DNA of 64,000 nt, taken from the NCBI GenBank assembly GCA_030267565.1, contig BRXU01000017.1:1644501-1708500 (forward strand), written 5' to 3'. This DNA comes from Pleodorina starrii. Lineage: Eukaryota; Chlorophyta; Chlorophyceae; Chlamydomonadales; Volvocaceae. The position numbers were made by a program, and so were the translations under genes. Below the pieces are notes generated by a model. It saw only the letters and a list, made by a program, of their open reading frames with translations, made no database searches and was not told where the DNA came from. Below, piece after piece: positions 10,936-22,786 of this stretch. The first letter of the stretch is position 1. Every line of letters starts with the position of its first letter.

Positions 10936-11751
10936 CTGCACTGAGGTCATGAGGCCTGCATGCCAGGGTAAGGGAGCTTAGGGTTCTGATTGTGGGTCGC
11001 ACGCGCACAGCTTCTTGGTTGCATAAGCTGTTGGAAATTGTGCGCATCCATTGTTTACATGACTGCGCAGGCAATTCGAAGGATGAATGTTACCGTCCCG
11101 GCGTCAGCGTTTTGGTGTTTCGTGGGTTGGGAGGGGCCCAGAGGCCATCTTCTGCGGCGGCGTCTTCTTTCAATTCATTTTCACATTGTCGGATCTTTTC
11201 ATGCTTCAAAAGTACCGAAAAAACAATGCATAACGTTGGTGGGATGGGAGAACGACGAAGCTGGTGCGGATATCGGTGCCGATGTTCAAATGCAGACACA
11301 CAAAACACGCAGTTTGTTCCAAGAACACACACGAAGACGTATGCAGCAAGGTCAACAGCTTCGTCATAACCTCGCACAGGACATGTGAACCGGTCACACG
11401 TATAGGTCTCGAGGCGTCTCGTCAGGGCAATCACGTCGGACCACTCAGAACTCTCAAAGCTACGCAAGGGCAGCCAGGCACCACTCGTCACCGCACGTAA
11501 CCAAGGATGAATACGCACAATCCATGCACCCAGCCATTCAAATCCCCGTTTGACACCATTGGTGCGCACGATCAGCATTGTTGCTAGCGGCGCCCCGCAA
11601 CCTAATGCCTGTATCTATGGCATAGCAGCTCGCATCAGAAAACGGACACATTGTCCGGATCAATTCTCGCACGCCAAGTCCCGAGGAGAGGGCAAGCGCT
11701 TCCTCGGCGACATCGCCGCGCCGAGTCAGTAGGGAGTAGTCAGCGAGTCAA
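10936..11751. other. Convergent intergenic region
   Basis: This holds the 3' ends of the U-box gene and the aquaporin gene, which converge. I see no gene, RNA or repeat, and no clear TGTAA signal for either gene. Confidence 0.5.
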
Positions 11752-13418
11752 TCACAAGCCCGTCGTCCGGACGCTGGCGGGCGCGCGGCCGTACAGGAAG
11801 ATGGACAGGCCCGCCGCACAGGCTGCGCCGAACAGCTCCGCGGCTATGTAAAGGAAGGAGATGCCGACGTTGCACGTGAAGACGACGGCCGGGCCAATCG
11901 TACGCGCGGGGTTCAAGCTGGCGCCAGTGTATGGGCCACCTGTAATAGCGCAAAGACAGAGTATGCGCACGTCAAAAATACGTTCACAAACGCAGGCGCG
12001 TGTATTCATGCTGTCTTGGCACTCCGTGACAACATCTTCCACAACCGTTAGCCTCCAAGGATAAGCAAGATTCTTCACTGATATGTTGGGGATGCCACGA
12101 GCTACTCACCACACATGCAAGTCCACCTCGGTAATTCGACTGAAGTAATCCGTGCAAAAGGCTCGGTCGGACCCGCGAAGAGCGCGCACTCATTCGACTT
12201 CTACAACCCCTCGAGCAACCTCGTGAGTTAGACATTCCAACCCCCTCCTTACCTGAGATGGCAGCGGCGTACAGCGACAGGCCGATAGCCAAGGGGGCAG
12301 TGTTGCCGTGGCCCGGCTTGGCAACGGCCGCAGCGTACACGGTCATAACCAGCAGGAAGGTCATCATCATCTCCCACCCAAACACGTCACCGGCGTGCAC
12401 GCCGGCCGATGGGCCGAAGCAGCCGGGCGAGCCGGCGCCGGCGCCGAGGCGAAGCGTCGGGATCAAAGCGGTGTAGATCAGCGCTCCGAAAATCGCGCCC
12501 AGGATCTGTGTACGAATAAGACCGTGTCAAATGTGAGGACTTTCGTGCGCCATGATAGCGCCGGTTCTTTCCAAAATTATGGCATGTGATGCGAAGGGGT
12601 GCACCACAGCTTCGCAGGGCGAGGCACAGCATGCATCCGCAGCCAGTCGTGGGACAGCTTCTGCTAAAGGAGCATGCATACCAATTAAGTAGGACGGGCA
12701 TGACATGAGCCGTACTTCCCCCACCATTTCCAACCGCGTTTACCTGGGCAATCATGTACAGCAGACCCTTCCACCACTTCATATGACCCGTGCAGATGAG
12801 CGCAAACGTGACAGCGGGGTTGATGTGCGCTCCAGAGATGTTCGCGAAGGCGTAGACTGCGGAGTGGGGGGAGGCCACGCTCTTGAACGGATCCAGGCAG
12901 AACCGTGGGTCGCGACAGACACCAAACTAGCTTCAACAACGGCAGTCCCAACAGATATCCATGTTAATACTCTGGTGGGCTCAGTGGACTTACTGACTGC
13001 CACCAGCGCAAAACCGTTCGCAGCCGGCGCCGTGGTATCCTTGGCGGGAGCGGAGCCACCGAACATCTGGAACAGCAACGTGCCAAAGAACTCGGCCATG
13101 AGGCAGCGCGCGAACTCGTTCTTGACCTGGCCCGACACGTCCAGGTAAGGGCGCAGCTTTTGCCTGCGCAACGCGAAGGGTGTTAAATTTCAGGTAGTGA
13201 ACAAGGTTCTGTCCCAATCCCAGAGCGGCTGGTGCTCACATGACGCCCGCCTTCTCGAGGTAGCGCTCCAGCACGACCGGTAGCAAGTCGTCGTCGTCGC
13301 CATACTTAGGCGCCGGTGTCTGCTTCACTGCTCCACTGGATGTGCCTGTCTCCACCAGACCCTCGCCCTCTTCCATATAGTTACGGTCATACTTATTGGC
13401 CTGGACCTCCAACGACAT
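11752..13418 (-). CDS. Major intrinsic protein (aquaporin/aquaglyceroporin)
   Basis: Five exons on the minus strand, 13240-13418, 12994-13163, 12744-12856, 12253-12505 and 11752-11939, join in consistent phase to 300 residues. The protein is a six-helix membrane channel with both half-helix motifs: SGAHINPAVT in the first half and TGASLNPARTIGPAVV in the second, including the selectivity-filter Arg. The first helix reads LMAEFFGTLLFQMFGG. The N-terminus is long, acidic and cytosolic in character (PKYGDDDDLLPVV). Family knowledge: these channels pass water and, in some algae, glycerol; the substrate cannot be read from the motifs. An in-frame ATG at 13463 would add 15 residues; I chose 13418. 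Exon 1 ends CAT before GTGAGC and exon 2 starts with G, restoring a Met codon. It is divergent from the gene at 13974. Confidence 0.92.
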
Positions 13419-13973
13419 CCTGATCGGAGGGCGCGCCGCAGGACAACCCACAAGGAAAGTCACATACAGACTTCAAGACGCAGAATGAGTGAAATTGCAC
13501 TATGCCGCAAAACAAAGCTTGAATCCGTCTGATTTGGATCAATTCATCCCAACTGTGCAGCGAAAGCAAGCGAGTTGCAGGTCGCAAGGGAGTCCCCTTG
13601 CCCAAATCGTGATTGTCAGTCAAACGCTACAAGGTGTCAACCCCGACATACTTGAAAATTCGTTGGTTCTCGCTTCTGTGAGACTCAAGTACAGGCGTTT
13701 CTGGTACCACAAGCTGGCTTGCGTCTGCGGAGTCTGCGAGTTGTGCTTAAGGTGGCCCAGTGGACTGGGCAAATTTATCAGAGAGAGCTTACGCCCTTGC
13801 AGACTCGTCTACGGCCATCAAATGAGCTTTAAACGCGACGGTAGGGGTTGACAAAATAGAAGTCCGGATGTACAGCTTCCAATTACGGCAGAATTTTTCA
13901 TGCATGGTTGCATGCAGCCCTGGCTCGTCATATTATTGAAGGTTTCTACTGAAGCCCACTTAAATAAATCAAA
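13419..13973. promoter_or_regulatory. Divergent promoter region
   Basis: About 555 bases separate the start codons of the aquaporin (leftward) and the plastid protein (rightward). An AT-rich TTAAATAAATC lies directly before the right-hand ATG. No specific factor site is recognised. Confidence 0.4.
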
Positions 13974-16900
13974 ATGGTTATCGCCTGCCGTGCTCCTGCG
14001 CACCGGGCCTTCACGGCCCACTCTAACGCCAGCGGCCGCAAGGCCGTCGTCCTTGTGCGGGCGCAGAACAATGCACAGAAGGTGTGGCGACCGGGATGCT
14101 TGACAGTGGGCTCCGCAGGTTACGGGGGCTTCGTTTCCCACGGTTGCAAGCTGGAGCCGGGACCTACCGACGGGGCCGACGGGACGCATTCACTAGGATT
14201 CACTGCATGGCCTTCTCACCTGCCTTTTCCTGCCATGTCTCCATGAAGGGCTTCTATCGTCCAGCACAAGAGCATAGGAAGCCAGCTTCAAGCCCCTCCC
14301 TCCCATCCGGTATCGCGTTGCGCGTCTCACGATAAGCTCGGTAGGGCCCGGTCGATCCACAACCCAAGCTTCCCGACAAACCCGCCCCTTCCCCGACCGT
14401 CGCCGCCGCCATGAGGACCGGCCCAACCTGGCCCCCGTGCGCCCACGCAACCTCTCCTCCCGGCCCTACCACCAACCATAAGCATGGCGCCCTCGGACCC
14501 TACCCCTGCATCCCGTATCACATCCCGAGCTTTCACCCTTCCGGCTGTTCGCGCCAGACTGCATACGGCACTCGCCATGAAACGCAAGAAGAAGCCGTAT
14601 CGGCGCCGACCCATATCGCCCCGTCTCACCGCCTCAACCACCTGACCGCCCGGCCCTTCTTCCCCCCTTCCCGCGGTCCTGCAAGGCCCCCGCCGGCGTC
14701 TCGCTGGTTGCCGCCGCCGCACTGGCGCTCAATGTGCTGCCGGCGCTGAGCCCCCCGGAGCTGCCGCTGCTGCTGCAGCCCGCCCGCGCGGAGGAGACTT
14801 CCGAGGTGGGCCGGCGGACGGTTGTGTGGGTCGATGAACCAGCAGCGGCCGAAGGATCTTGTGACTGGGCTAGCTGGCTGTCCGCCCCGTCCCTCTCGGC
14901 TTCGCTCTGCTTTGACCGTCAGCTGCATGCTCACCGTTGCCTTTTCCTTGTTCCCTCTCCCTCAGGAGCTGCTGTCGCCCTACCAGCGCCGCCAGAGGGA
15001 GCTGGAGCGCCGCAAGGAGCTGCTGCGTCAGGCGTGAGTGCCCCCCCTTGGGAGGAGTGTCTGCGCCGGTGACCGTGACCGGGACCGGGACCAACACCCG
15101 TTGCGGTGGGCGCTCACCGCGGCCAGGGGGTGGCCCCGCAGGGTCTGGTCTGGGAGATGAAGATTGTACCGAACCGCAGCGAAGGAACGGTGGCGGCGTT
15201 GTTCAACGGACCCAGCGATGGGGTTTGGGAGATCGGGACAGGGCAGCAGGGGCGAATCTGCGGGCCGGCGGCCGCCGGGCGGCCCGAGCGGCACGGGGGG
15301 CGGGGCCTGGCAGGAACGGGAACAGCGACACGACACAAGATGAGAGCGCTCACGAGCGGGACCTTTCAACGAATTGTTTCGCGGCCGGGGCGTTGCGGCC
15401 AATGTGGCTTCGAGGGGTCGGGACATCCTTGCAGAGGTCATCCTTTGGGTTACAATGCCGGCGCGGCGATGCACAGTGCTCGTGTTGCATGTGTCGCTGC
15501 CCATGCGTATGCGTGTGTATGTGACCTGTGTGTGCACCACTGCCGCTATTGTCCGACCTGGCTGTTCTTCCTACGCAGGCGGGAGCAGGCGGAGGGCCGG
15601 GCGGGCGGGGAGGTGGCGGCGCCATCGACCGAGGCGGCGGACGCGGCGGTGGAGGCTGCCAACGGTACGGACCTCCAGGGAGGGAGTTGGGGATGTTGGT
15701 AGCTGGCCACTGCTCCCAAGTACGGTGCCTTCGGAAGATTGAACTGGGACAGGGCGGGGATCAGCAGACTTGGGGGCGACTTGGTTTAGGTTGGGCCTCA
15801 GGGGTGCCTCATCCGTCACTTCTGGTCGAGGCGGGACTGGTCTCGGAGCCACGGCGGCCTCGCGCGAGCCCTGCATGACAGCACCCACCCCGCCTCGTCA
15901 CGCCCCAGCTCCGGATGTCTTAAGCCGCTGTCGTGGTCCCGTGTAGCCCGGTGTCGCCCGATCGGTCACTCGTTGCCCGGTGGCTCGGAAACCCGCACGC
16001 TGCGCAGCCGAGCGCCGCGCCGTAGCCAGCCAGCTGGCTTCGGAGCTCAAGAGCTCCGCCGCCGCCACCTACGAGAGCAGCACCTCCACCTCCACCTCGC
16101 GCTACCGGGGCTTCGGCGGCTTCGGCGCCGCGAGCGAGCCGGAGCCCGCGCCGGCGCCGGCGCCGGCGCCCTTCCGCCGCCAGGAGCCCAAGGTAGTGTA
16201 GGCACTGGGATTGGTGGGTCATGGGAAATTGGGTCTTGGTAATGGATGTATGGGTCAAAGAGGTTCGGGGCTGCAAGCTGGGGCCCGATGGGAGCGCCCC
16301 GCGCGGCCTATGGGTGCGTGTGAGTGGCGCACCCACACGCCCCGGACGGATCCGCCATGACCGTCCCTGCACCTGTGTCCGTGTCCCGCCGTGACCCCAC
16401 CCCCTCCCAACCCCCGCCCGACCACCGCCACCCTCTCGGGCTGTCTTCCACACCGCCCATTGTCAGCCGGAGCCCGTGGCAGAGGTCAAGCAGGCGGCGA
16501 AGAAGGCCGCCGAGGAGCCCAAGAAGCAGGCGGCGCCGCAGGTGGGCCGGGTCGGGGCTTCAGGGCTCGAGTGGGGGAGCACGGGAAGGGCGATGGGCCT
16601 GAGGGGTAAGAAAGACGATATCACAGCAAGAGGACGGAGACGGCGTGTGGGCGGGGGCACGGGCGTCAGACGATGCTGGTCCCAAGCCAAACCTAGGCGG
16701 TTCTCCGTAACCGAGGTTTGGTCGTTTGGCGCCGTCGGGTCGCTGGAACTCCAGCCGCAGCTGACTTCAAGCACTCTTGGGGTGGCTGCTCCAGTTGCTG
16801 TACCCCGGGGGCGCGGGCGAGCTGGGCGCCGGCAGCGATGTCGTTGTAATGTGCCGTCGGGCCCTTCCCTTTCCACAGCCCAATGCCCTCCCGCATGCTA

Positions 16901-17303
16901 CCGCCTCATTTCCCACCACCACTACCAGCACCACCACAAGCACCGCTGCCACCACCCACGACACTCACACGCCGCGACACCCACACCCACTCCAGTCCGT
17001 CCCCGCCGCGGCACCTCTCACGGCTGTCGCCTGTCTTGTCCCGTCCCGCCCTTCCCCCCTCCCGCTGCTGCTCCGCCTGTCTCTCCCCCCTGCCACGGTC
17101 CGCTGGCACTGCAGAAGCGCCGCGGCCCGCTGCCCCTGTTCCTGGCTGAGGTGCTGGTGCTGGGCGGGTTCGCGGGCGTGGGCCTGGCGGTCACCAAGTA
17201 CTCGGAGCAGACCGACGCTGCGCTGGCGCTGGCTGGGGCCAAGGGCAAGGAGCTGGTCGCGGCGGCTGAGGTGGCGCTCGCCAAGGCGCAGCAGAACAAG
17301 TGA
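13974..17303 (+). CDS. Putative thylakoid-targeted protein with one C-terminal membrane helix, function unknown
   Basis: Seven exons, 13974-14081, 14686-14805, 14966-15033, 15579-15664, 16008-16192, 16467-16541 and 17115-17303, join in phase to 276 residues. Residues 1-36 look like a chloroplast transit peptide (Ala/Arg-rich, ending VLVRAQNNAQK). Residues 37-75 look like a lumen-transfer signal: a long Ala/Leu stretch followed by PARAEE, where an A-x-A type site would cut. The middle is charged and Ala/Glu/Pro-rich, with a helix LSPYQRRQRELERRKELL and a Pro-Ala run. Near the C-terminus lies FLAEVLVLGGFAGVGLAV, a single membrane helix, then an Ala/Lys-rich amphipathic tail. I do not recognise the family. 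Exon 5 has the weakest acceptor; the others have good pyrimidine tracts. Confidence 0.75.
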
Positions 17304-17604
17304 GGAGGAGCAGCGGCGGGGCGGGGCGGAGCCGAGTCGACGCGGTCTGCGGAAGCGGAAGGGCCGAAGAGTGGGCCTGGCGGCGCAGGCGGGCGTGTTG
17401 ACTGCAGGGTTGACCACAACTTCAATATGCTCATACGGTTTTTGCTCGTTTTTGAGTGCGCCAGCCCAAGGGCGTCGTATTCAGGGCAGTGGGCGCCGAC
17501 GCCGCGGTGCACTCGGAGACCCGCACAGCCCCACTGCACCGCACCGCACAACGGCGGCCCGTGCGCGCAAGGATTGCGGCCCGGGACTTGGGAAGCGCAG
17601 TCTT

Positions 17605-17609
17605 TGTAA
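17605..17609 (+). terminator. Poly(A) signal TGTAA
   Basis: TGTAA lies about 300 bases after the stop of the plastid protein, the position and sequence usual for this algal group. Confidence 0.6.
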
Positions 17610-18078
17610 ACGCAGCAGCAGCACCGTGTCGTCGTCGTTATCGTCAGTTGTGCACCACCCCACTGACCCAGCGTCGGTGTGCCAGGTGGGCGCACTCCCT
17701 CCCGCCGGCGCCCCACCGCCACCTCGCTGCATGCCCTCAGTCAGGACGTCCCGCCGCGACCAACTTGACAGCGCTGTCCGCTGTCTTGCTGCACAGAAGC
17801 GTAACGCCCACTCGCAACTGCGCCGCCAGGGCCACTCGCCTTGCTGCGAGGGCCTTGCCGCCGAGCTTCCCAGGGCATCGCAGCAACACTCTCCGTATAC
17901 GTGGATACCCCCCCCTCATACACACACATACACATCGCAAGCTTTCAGCCGCTCGCCGCTGCCGGGGGCGACTACGAAGCAGCCGACGAAGCAGCCCACA
18001 GCGCCGGTGTCGTTACGGACGCAGAGGAACGCGGTCGCTTGACAACGAAGCCAAAGCAGGTGTCTGGGAGGCCGGCAT

Positions 18079-21000
18079 CTAGGGTGAGGACGAAGACGTC
18101 GAGGGCGGCTCCGTGGTCGCTGCGTGCTGCTGCTGTCCCGGCTGCTGCCCCTGCTGCTGGGGGCGCGTGGCCGCCGACGGCGGTGCGCCCATTGCCGCCG
18201 CGTTCGCCGCCGCCACAGCCGCCAGGTCGCCCACGGGCGCTGCCCGAGCCGCCACCGTCTGACCTGAAGACCACCTGTGTGTGTGTGTGTGTGTGTGTTG
18301 GGGAGGGGGAGGGGTAAGGGAGGTTGTGCCGCACCACCACGCAGAAGCAACACATGTGGGCGAAGGTCGACCCCAGGCGACCAGGAGGGAGCGGACCACG
18401 GCGGGAAGGCGGGGCGAGGAATGCACGCCTGCTGCGCACCAGCGCCCCTCCCTCCCTCCCGATCCAGACGACAGCTGAGCCCGTCACGTGTCGCCCGCCC
18501 AGTCTCCCCTCTTGCGCTTCTCCTCTTTCCTGCCTCCCTCAGCCGCCCACCCCCCCCAGTCGAGGGCAGGCAGCCGCCAGGCCCACCTACCCCCGACCTC
18601 CAGCCCTCTTGCAACGGCAACCCCAACGGCCGAGCCGACACACAACACACACACACGCGCAGCGGAACTCCCGCACCCACACGCGCGGGCGCCACCCCCT
18701 CACCTTCCGTAGTCCGCCACCAGCAGATCCAGGAAGGACGGCAGCAGTGAGGAGATGGCGTAGCGGGCGATGAGGCTGCCGGTCATACCCAGCAGCGGCC
18801 GAGGCACCGCCGTCAGCGCCGGCGGCAGCATCACCGTCACCGCCACATCCACACTGCCGACCAGCAGCGCGGTGGCGCCGTCGTCAGATCCCGCGCCGCC
18901 GCCTGTGCCGCCGCCGCCTGCGGCGGGAACAACCGCCAGCGTTCCCCCTGCCTGCGAGCTACTGCTGTCACTGCTACTGCTGCTACTGTTACTTAGGGTA
19001 GTGCTACTGGTGTCACTGCTCCTGGTACTGCTGGTGCTTGTGGTCGTGGCTGTGGTGGCGGCGCTGCTGTCGGCGCTGCTGTTTGCCAGGTCATGTACAG
19101 CCGCGGGGTGCGCCGCCGCCGGGCCGTGCGCGCCCCCAGCAGCGGCGGCGGCAGAGGAGCCGCTTTCGAGGGGGTCCTGCGGGGCTGAGACTGCAGCAGC
19201 AGCAGCAGCGGCGCTGGCCGCCGCCGGCGCCCCAGGTGCCGAAAGACTTCCGCCACTGCCGCCGCTGCCGCCGCTAGCAATGGAGACCTCCCGAGCCGCG
19301 GTCCCGATTCCGGGCAGCAAGGACTCAGCTGCACTGGGCGCCGCGGCCGCGGCCGCCGCTGACCCCGGCCCTCGCTCCGCCGCCGCGGCGGCCACCGCCG
19401 CCGTCCTGCCGCTCGCGCCGACGGCTGCATCACCGGCCTCAGCGCCGGCGGCAGCTCCAGGGGAGGCGGCTCGCAATGCCGCGGCGCTGGGGACCGGCCC
19501 CGCGAACGCGCTTGCGCCCACATCGGCGGCGCCCGGGGCCCCAAGGGTCGCCCTCTTCGCCGCGGTCGCTGCCGCCGCCGCCGCTGTCGTCACCGTCGAC
19601 GGGTTTGTGGTCCTGCTGGCTCCCGAGGATGAGACCACGTCATCGGAGCGGCCCCACTGGCTGGCTGGAACGTACAAGACCGCGTCCTCAATGAAGGGCA
19701 GCGGGCCGGGAGCCGACGGCGCAGCTCCCGCCGCCGCTGCCGCTGCCGCCACAGGTACCGATACCGCTGCCGCCGCCGCGGGTGCGGACACGGGCGCCAC
19801 AGACGCCGCTGCGGGCGCTGCTGTGGGCGAAGCGGCGGCCGGCGTGACTGTCAGCGGCGGCGGCGACGAGTGCGACTTCGGAGCGACCGCGACGGGCGAC
19901 GGCCGTGACGCTGTTGGCGCTACTGCAGGTCGTGCTGTCGATGCGGGCGGCTGCGAGGACGCTGGGACTGGAACCGGTGCTGCTGGTGCTGCTGGTGCTG
20001 CTGGTGCGGCTACCGGTATGTGGGTCCCCGTTGCGGATGCGGTGGTGCTGACTCCGGAGATCCCGCAGGCCGCCGCGGCGGCGGTGGTGGTGGCGGTGGT
20101 GGTGGTGGTGGCGGCAGCAGCGGGGTGCGAGGGGCCGTAGGCGCCTGCCGGCCACACCTGCGCCCCATCTTGGCCGCCGCCGCCACCGCCGCTACCGCTG
20201 CCGCCTAGGGCTCCGCCCGCGCCGCCGCCGAGTCCTGTCGACGCGACCGTCACTGCGACGCCGCTGCTATCGCCGCTCGCACTGCTGCTGCTGCTGCTGC
20301 TGCTGTTGGTCTCCCCGCCTCCGGTGCCCCCGGCACGGCCGCCAGAGGAAATCGCGGATCCGGACGACGCGCGCTGCACACTTCCGCTACTGCTACTGCC
20401 ACTACTGCCGCTACTGCTAGCGCTACTGCCCTGGACTCCGTCGGCAAGGCCCGCGGTTGTGGCTGAGCCGGCCGCAGAGGCCCCAACCACCTCGCCGCGT
20501 ACGACAGGCGCTGCGCGGGATGCAACGCCGCCGACCTCCAGGTCCACGTCCACCACTTCCGCAAGCTCGTACGCGCCGTACGAGTCACGCCCGTCGCTTC
20601 GAGATCCGCCGCCGCCGCTGCCACTCCCGCTGCCATTGTACGACATGCCGCCGCTGCTCCGCCTGCCACCGTCTACCTGAGCCTCCTTACCGTCGCCGTC
20701 GCCGTCGCCGTCGACGAGGTCTACGACAATATCCTCGCCGTCGCCGTCGTCGCCGTCGGTGTCACCCAAGCCGTCAGCGTTGCCCTGCCCCGACGCCGAT
20801 GATGTGGCCGACTGCCGGGCCGCCGTGGCCCCGGCGGCGCCAGCGGCAGCGGCGCCGGCGGCGGCGCCACCGCCTCGGCCGCCGGCCCGGGCCCACATCC
20901 GCCTGATAGACCTATGCCCAGGCAAACAACCCCCCCGAGAGTTTGGGTCGAGGAAGTTCCGATGCGCTGCGTTGGGTACTAGCGGCAGCAGCAACCGCCC

Positions 21001-22427
21001 AACACTGAAGACGGCGGAACAAACAGCGGAACAGATTCCTCCGGGCAAAGGGGGGCGCAATGCCAGCAGAGGCCCCCCATCTGCTGTGCGTCGCCGCCTT
21101 TTACCTGCCGCCTGTCCTACCCCCCCACCCACCCATTCTCCATCCGCGCTTCTCCCATGGTCTTCCCCCCCGCCCGACCCGCCTTCCCAACCACGCGGCG
21201 CACCGGCACACACGATCGCCCCCACCTGAGCGGCCGAATGGTGGGCACCGGCTTGCTCCTCAGCGATGCCCTCATGACCAGTTGGAAGTCCGCATCGAAG
21301 CGCGGGTCGCCCACCTTGAACTGATCAGCGTGGAAGTGAACCTGAGGGAGGGGGGGGGCCCGACAGGTCGTCGTCGTCGGCGGTGGCGGCGGGAGAGGAT
21401 GTGCATTGCGAGGTTGTGCGTTGGGGCCGTAGCGCCGCCTACCCAGCCGCCCACCCACCTGGCTGTTCCGCGGGTCGGTGGCCACCCGCACGGTGATCTG
21501 CGGCTGCAGCTCCAGTCCCACCAGGTCGAAGAGGGGGATGCGCAGCACGAACTCATCGGGGGCGGCGGGGGAGCGGGAGATCCAGCCGGGGTCCAGGAGC
21601 GAGTATTGGTCCAGGGGGAGGGACAGGTAGGCGGACAGCGAGCGGGGGGAGGGGCCGGGAGGGCCGACGGGCTCCTGGAGGTGGGGAGGAGGGGCGGGGA
21701 GGGGATGGCGGGGAGGGGAGGGGAGAGGTGAGGAGAGGCGTTGTAGAGGGTGGGATGGAGCGTGGGCGTGAGGAGTGGGAGGCGTGGAAGGTGGGCGGGT
21801 GCTGAGGGCGGGGAGGTGCTGCTGCGGGGTGAGGGTGGCTGAGCGAGCAAGGCGCTCTGGGGCGCGGAAGGGTTGCGTGACTGTGCGTGGTAGAACTTTT
21901 AAGATAAGGCGTGGGGGTCGGGGAATGTGGGTGGGTTCCCTGGCAAGGCTGAGGCCGCTTAGGTCGCCTTGAGTCAATCAAGAAGTGCGCGAGGAAGCAC
22001 ACTAGTTCTGAGGCTAGGTTCTCCGCGTAACCCTGGTAACGCACGCCACGCGCCATCAGTACCGGGTGTTAAGAGCCAACTGCATCGTGCACAGTTATTG
22101 ACAGAGTTTACACCTTACCTTGACGAGCTTTTCAGTCCTGGACGACGCCTTAAACGTAATGGGTTTGCTGGTTTGCTGGACTTCGACGTCAACCCCACCC
22201 TTCCCTTCCGCTCTTCGCGCACGTTGCCGCTGTCGTCGTTGCTCTTGTTCAAATATAATTTTGTTTATAACCTGAATTGCATGCTCCAACGACTCGCTGC
22301 CGAAACCGCGCTGCCGGCCATGCACTATGACAGCCCTTCGCCTACAGCAGTCCCAACTTCCAAGTTTGGAATGAACGTTATGATTGATGCCGTCGCGAAC
22401 CGAGGAATTCATGGACCTCGGCGCCAT
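18079..22427 (-). CDS. DUF1997 family protein with a very long low-complexity insertion
   Basis: Five minus-strand exons, 22119-22427, 21459-21674, 21226-21341, 18704-20911 and 18079-18274, join in phase to about 1,014 residues. The DUF1997 core (Pfam PF09366, plant and cyanobacterial, function unknown) is split. The first part is in exons 1-3: ITFKASSRTEKL, YLSLPLDQYSLLDPGWI, IPLFDLVGLELQPQ, then FKVGDPRFDADFQLV. The last part is across exons 4-5: VAVTVMLPPAL, SSLLPSFLDLLVADYGRW. Between them about 650 residues are almost entirely Ala, Ser, Gly, Thr and Pro runs, with one acidic Asp/Gly patch. The W completing ADYGRW is restored by the final splice, which supports that junction. Exon 4 could start at 20902 instead of 20911. 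The ATG at 22427 is the longest choice and the true N-terminus is unsure. Family members are usually a few hundred residues. Confidence 0.8.
18276..18298. repeat. (TG)n dinucleotide run at a splice acceptor
   Basis: On the minus strand this is a CA run ending in CAG, directly before the last DUF1997 exon, where a pyrimidine tract would normally stand. Confidence 0.8.
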
Positions 22428-22786
22428 GGCCGTTTCGGCTGGGCCCCCACGTCACCACGAGAGCAAGCTAAAGTCGCCCTAGCACATTATTGTACGGTTG
22501 GCAACAAAACCGGAGCAAGGTCGAACATACCACCTCGAATATGCGGTCCTGCGCAACACGCTCCGAAAACGCCTCGCGACGCCCGCACGTCCGTACACCA
22601 ACTTACTAACAGTTAAAAACAGCTGCCCCTTTTAGCCAAGTCCGAACCATAAATATCCCCCAAAAATCGTCAAAGCGTCCTTGTTTTAATACCTTCGCTC
22701 GCCCAGCGACAACCCCCTTGGGCCATCGGGTGTTTCTTCCATGTTACCGACAGCAAACCGTGAACCAGAATACAGCTCCTGACCAC
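22428..22786. other. Intergenic, tandem minus-strand genes
   Basis: This contains the 3' end of the FAHD1-like gene and the upstream region of the DUF1997 gene. Nothing further is recognised. Confidence 0.4.

Noticed and set aside
16777..18042. 421-codon plus-strand frame
   Set aside because: It overlaps the last exon of the plastid protein in another frame and is Arg/Pro/Ser-rich, typical of out-of-frame reading in GC-rich DNA.
18770..20140. 456-codon plus-strand Ala/Val-rich frame
   Set aside because: It is the antisense of the low-complexity DUF1997 exon; the opposite strand has the domain ends and splice sites.
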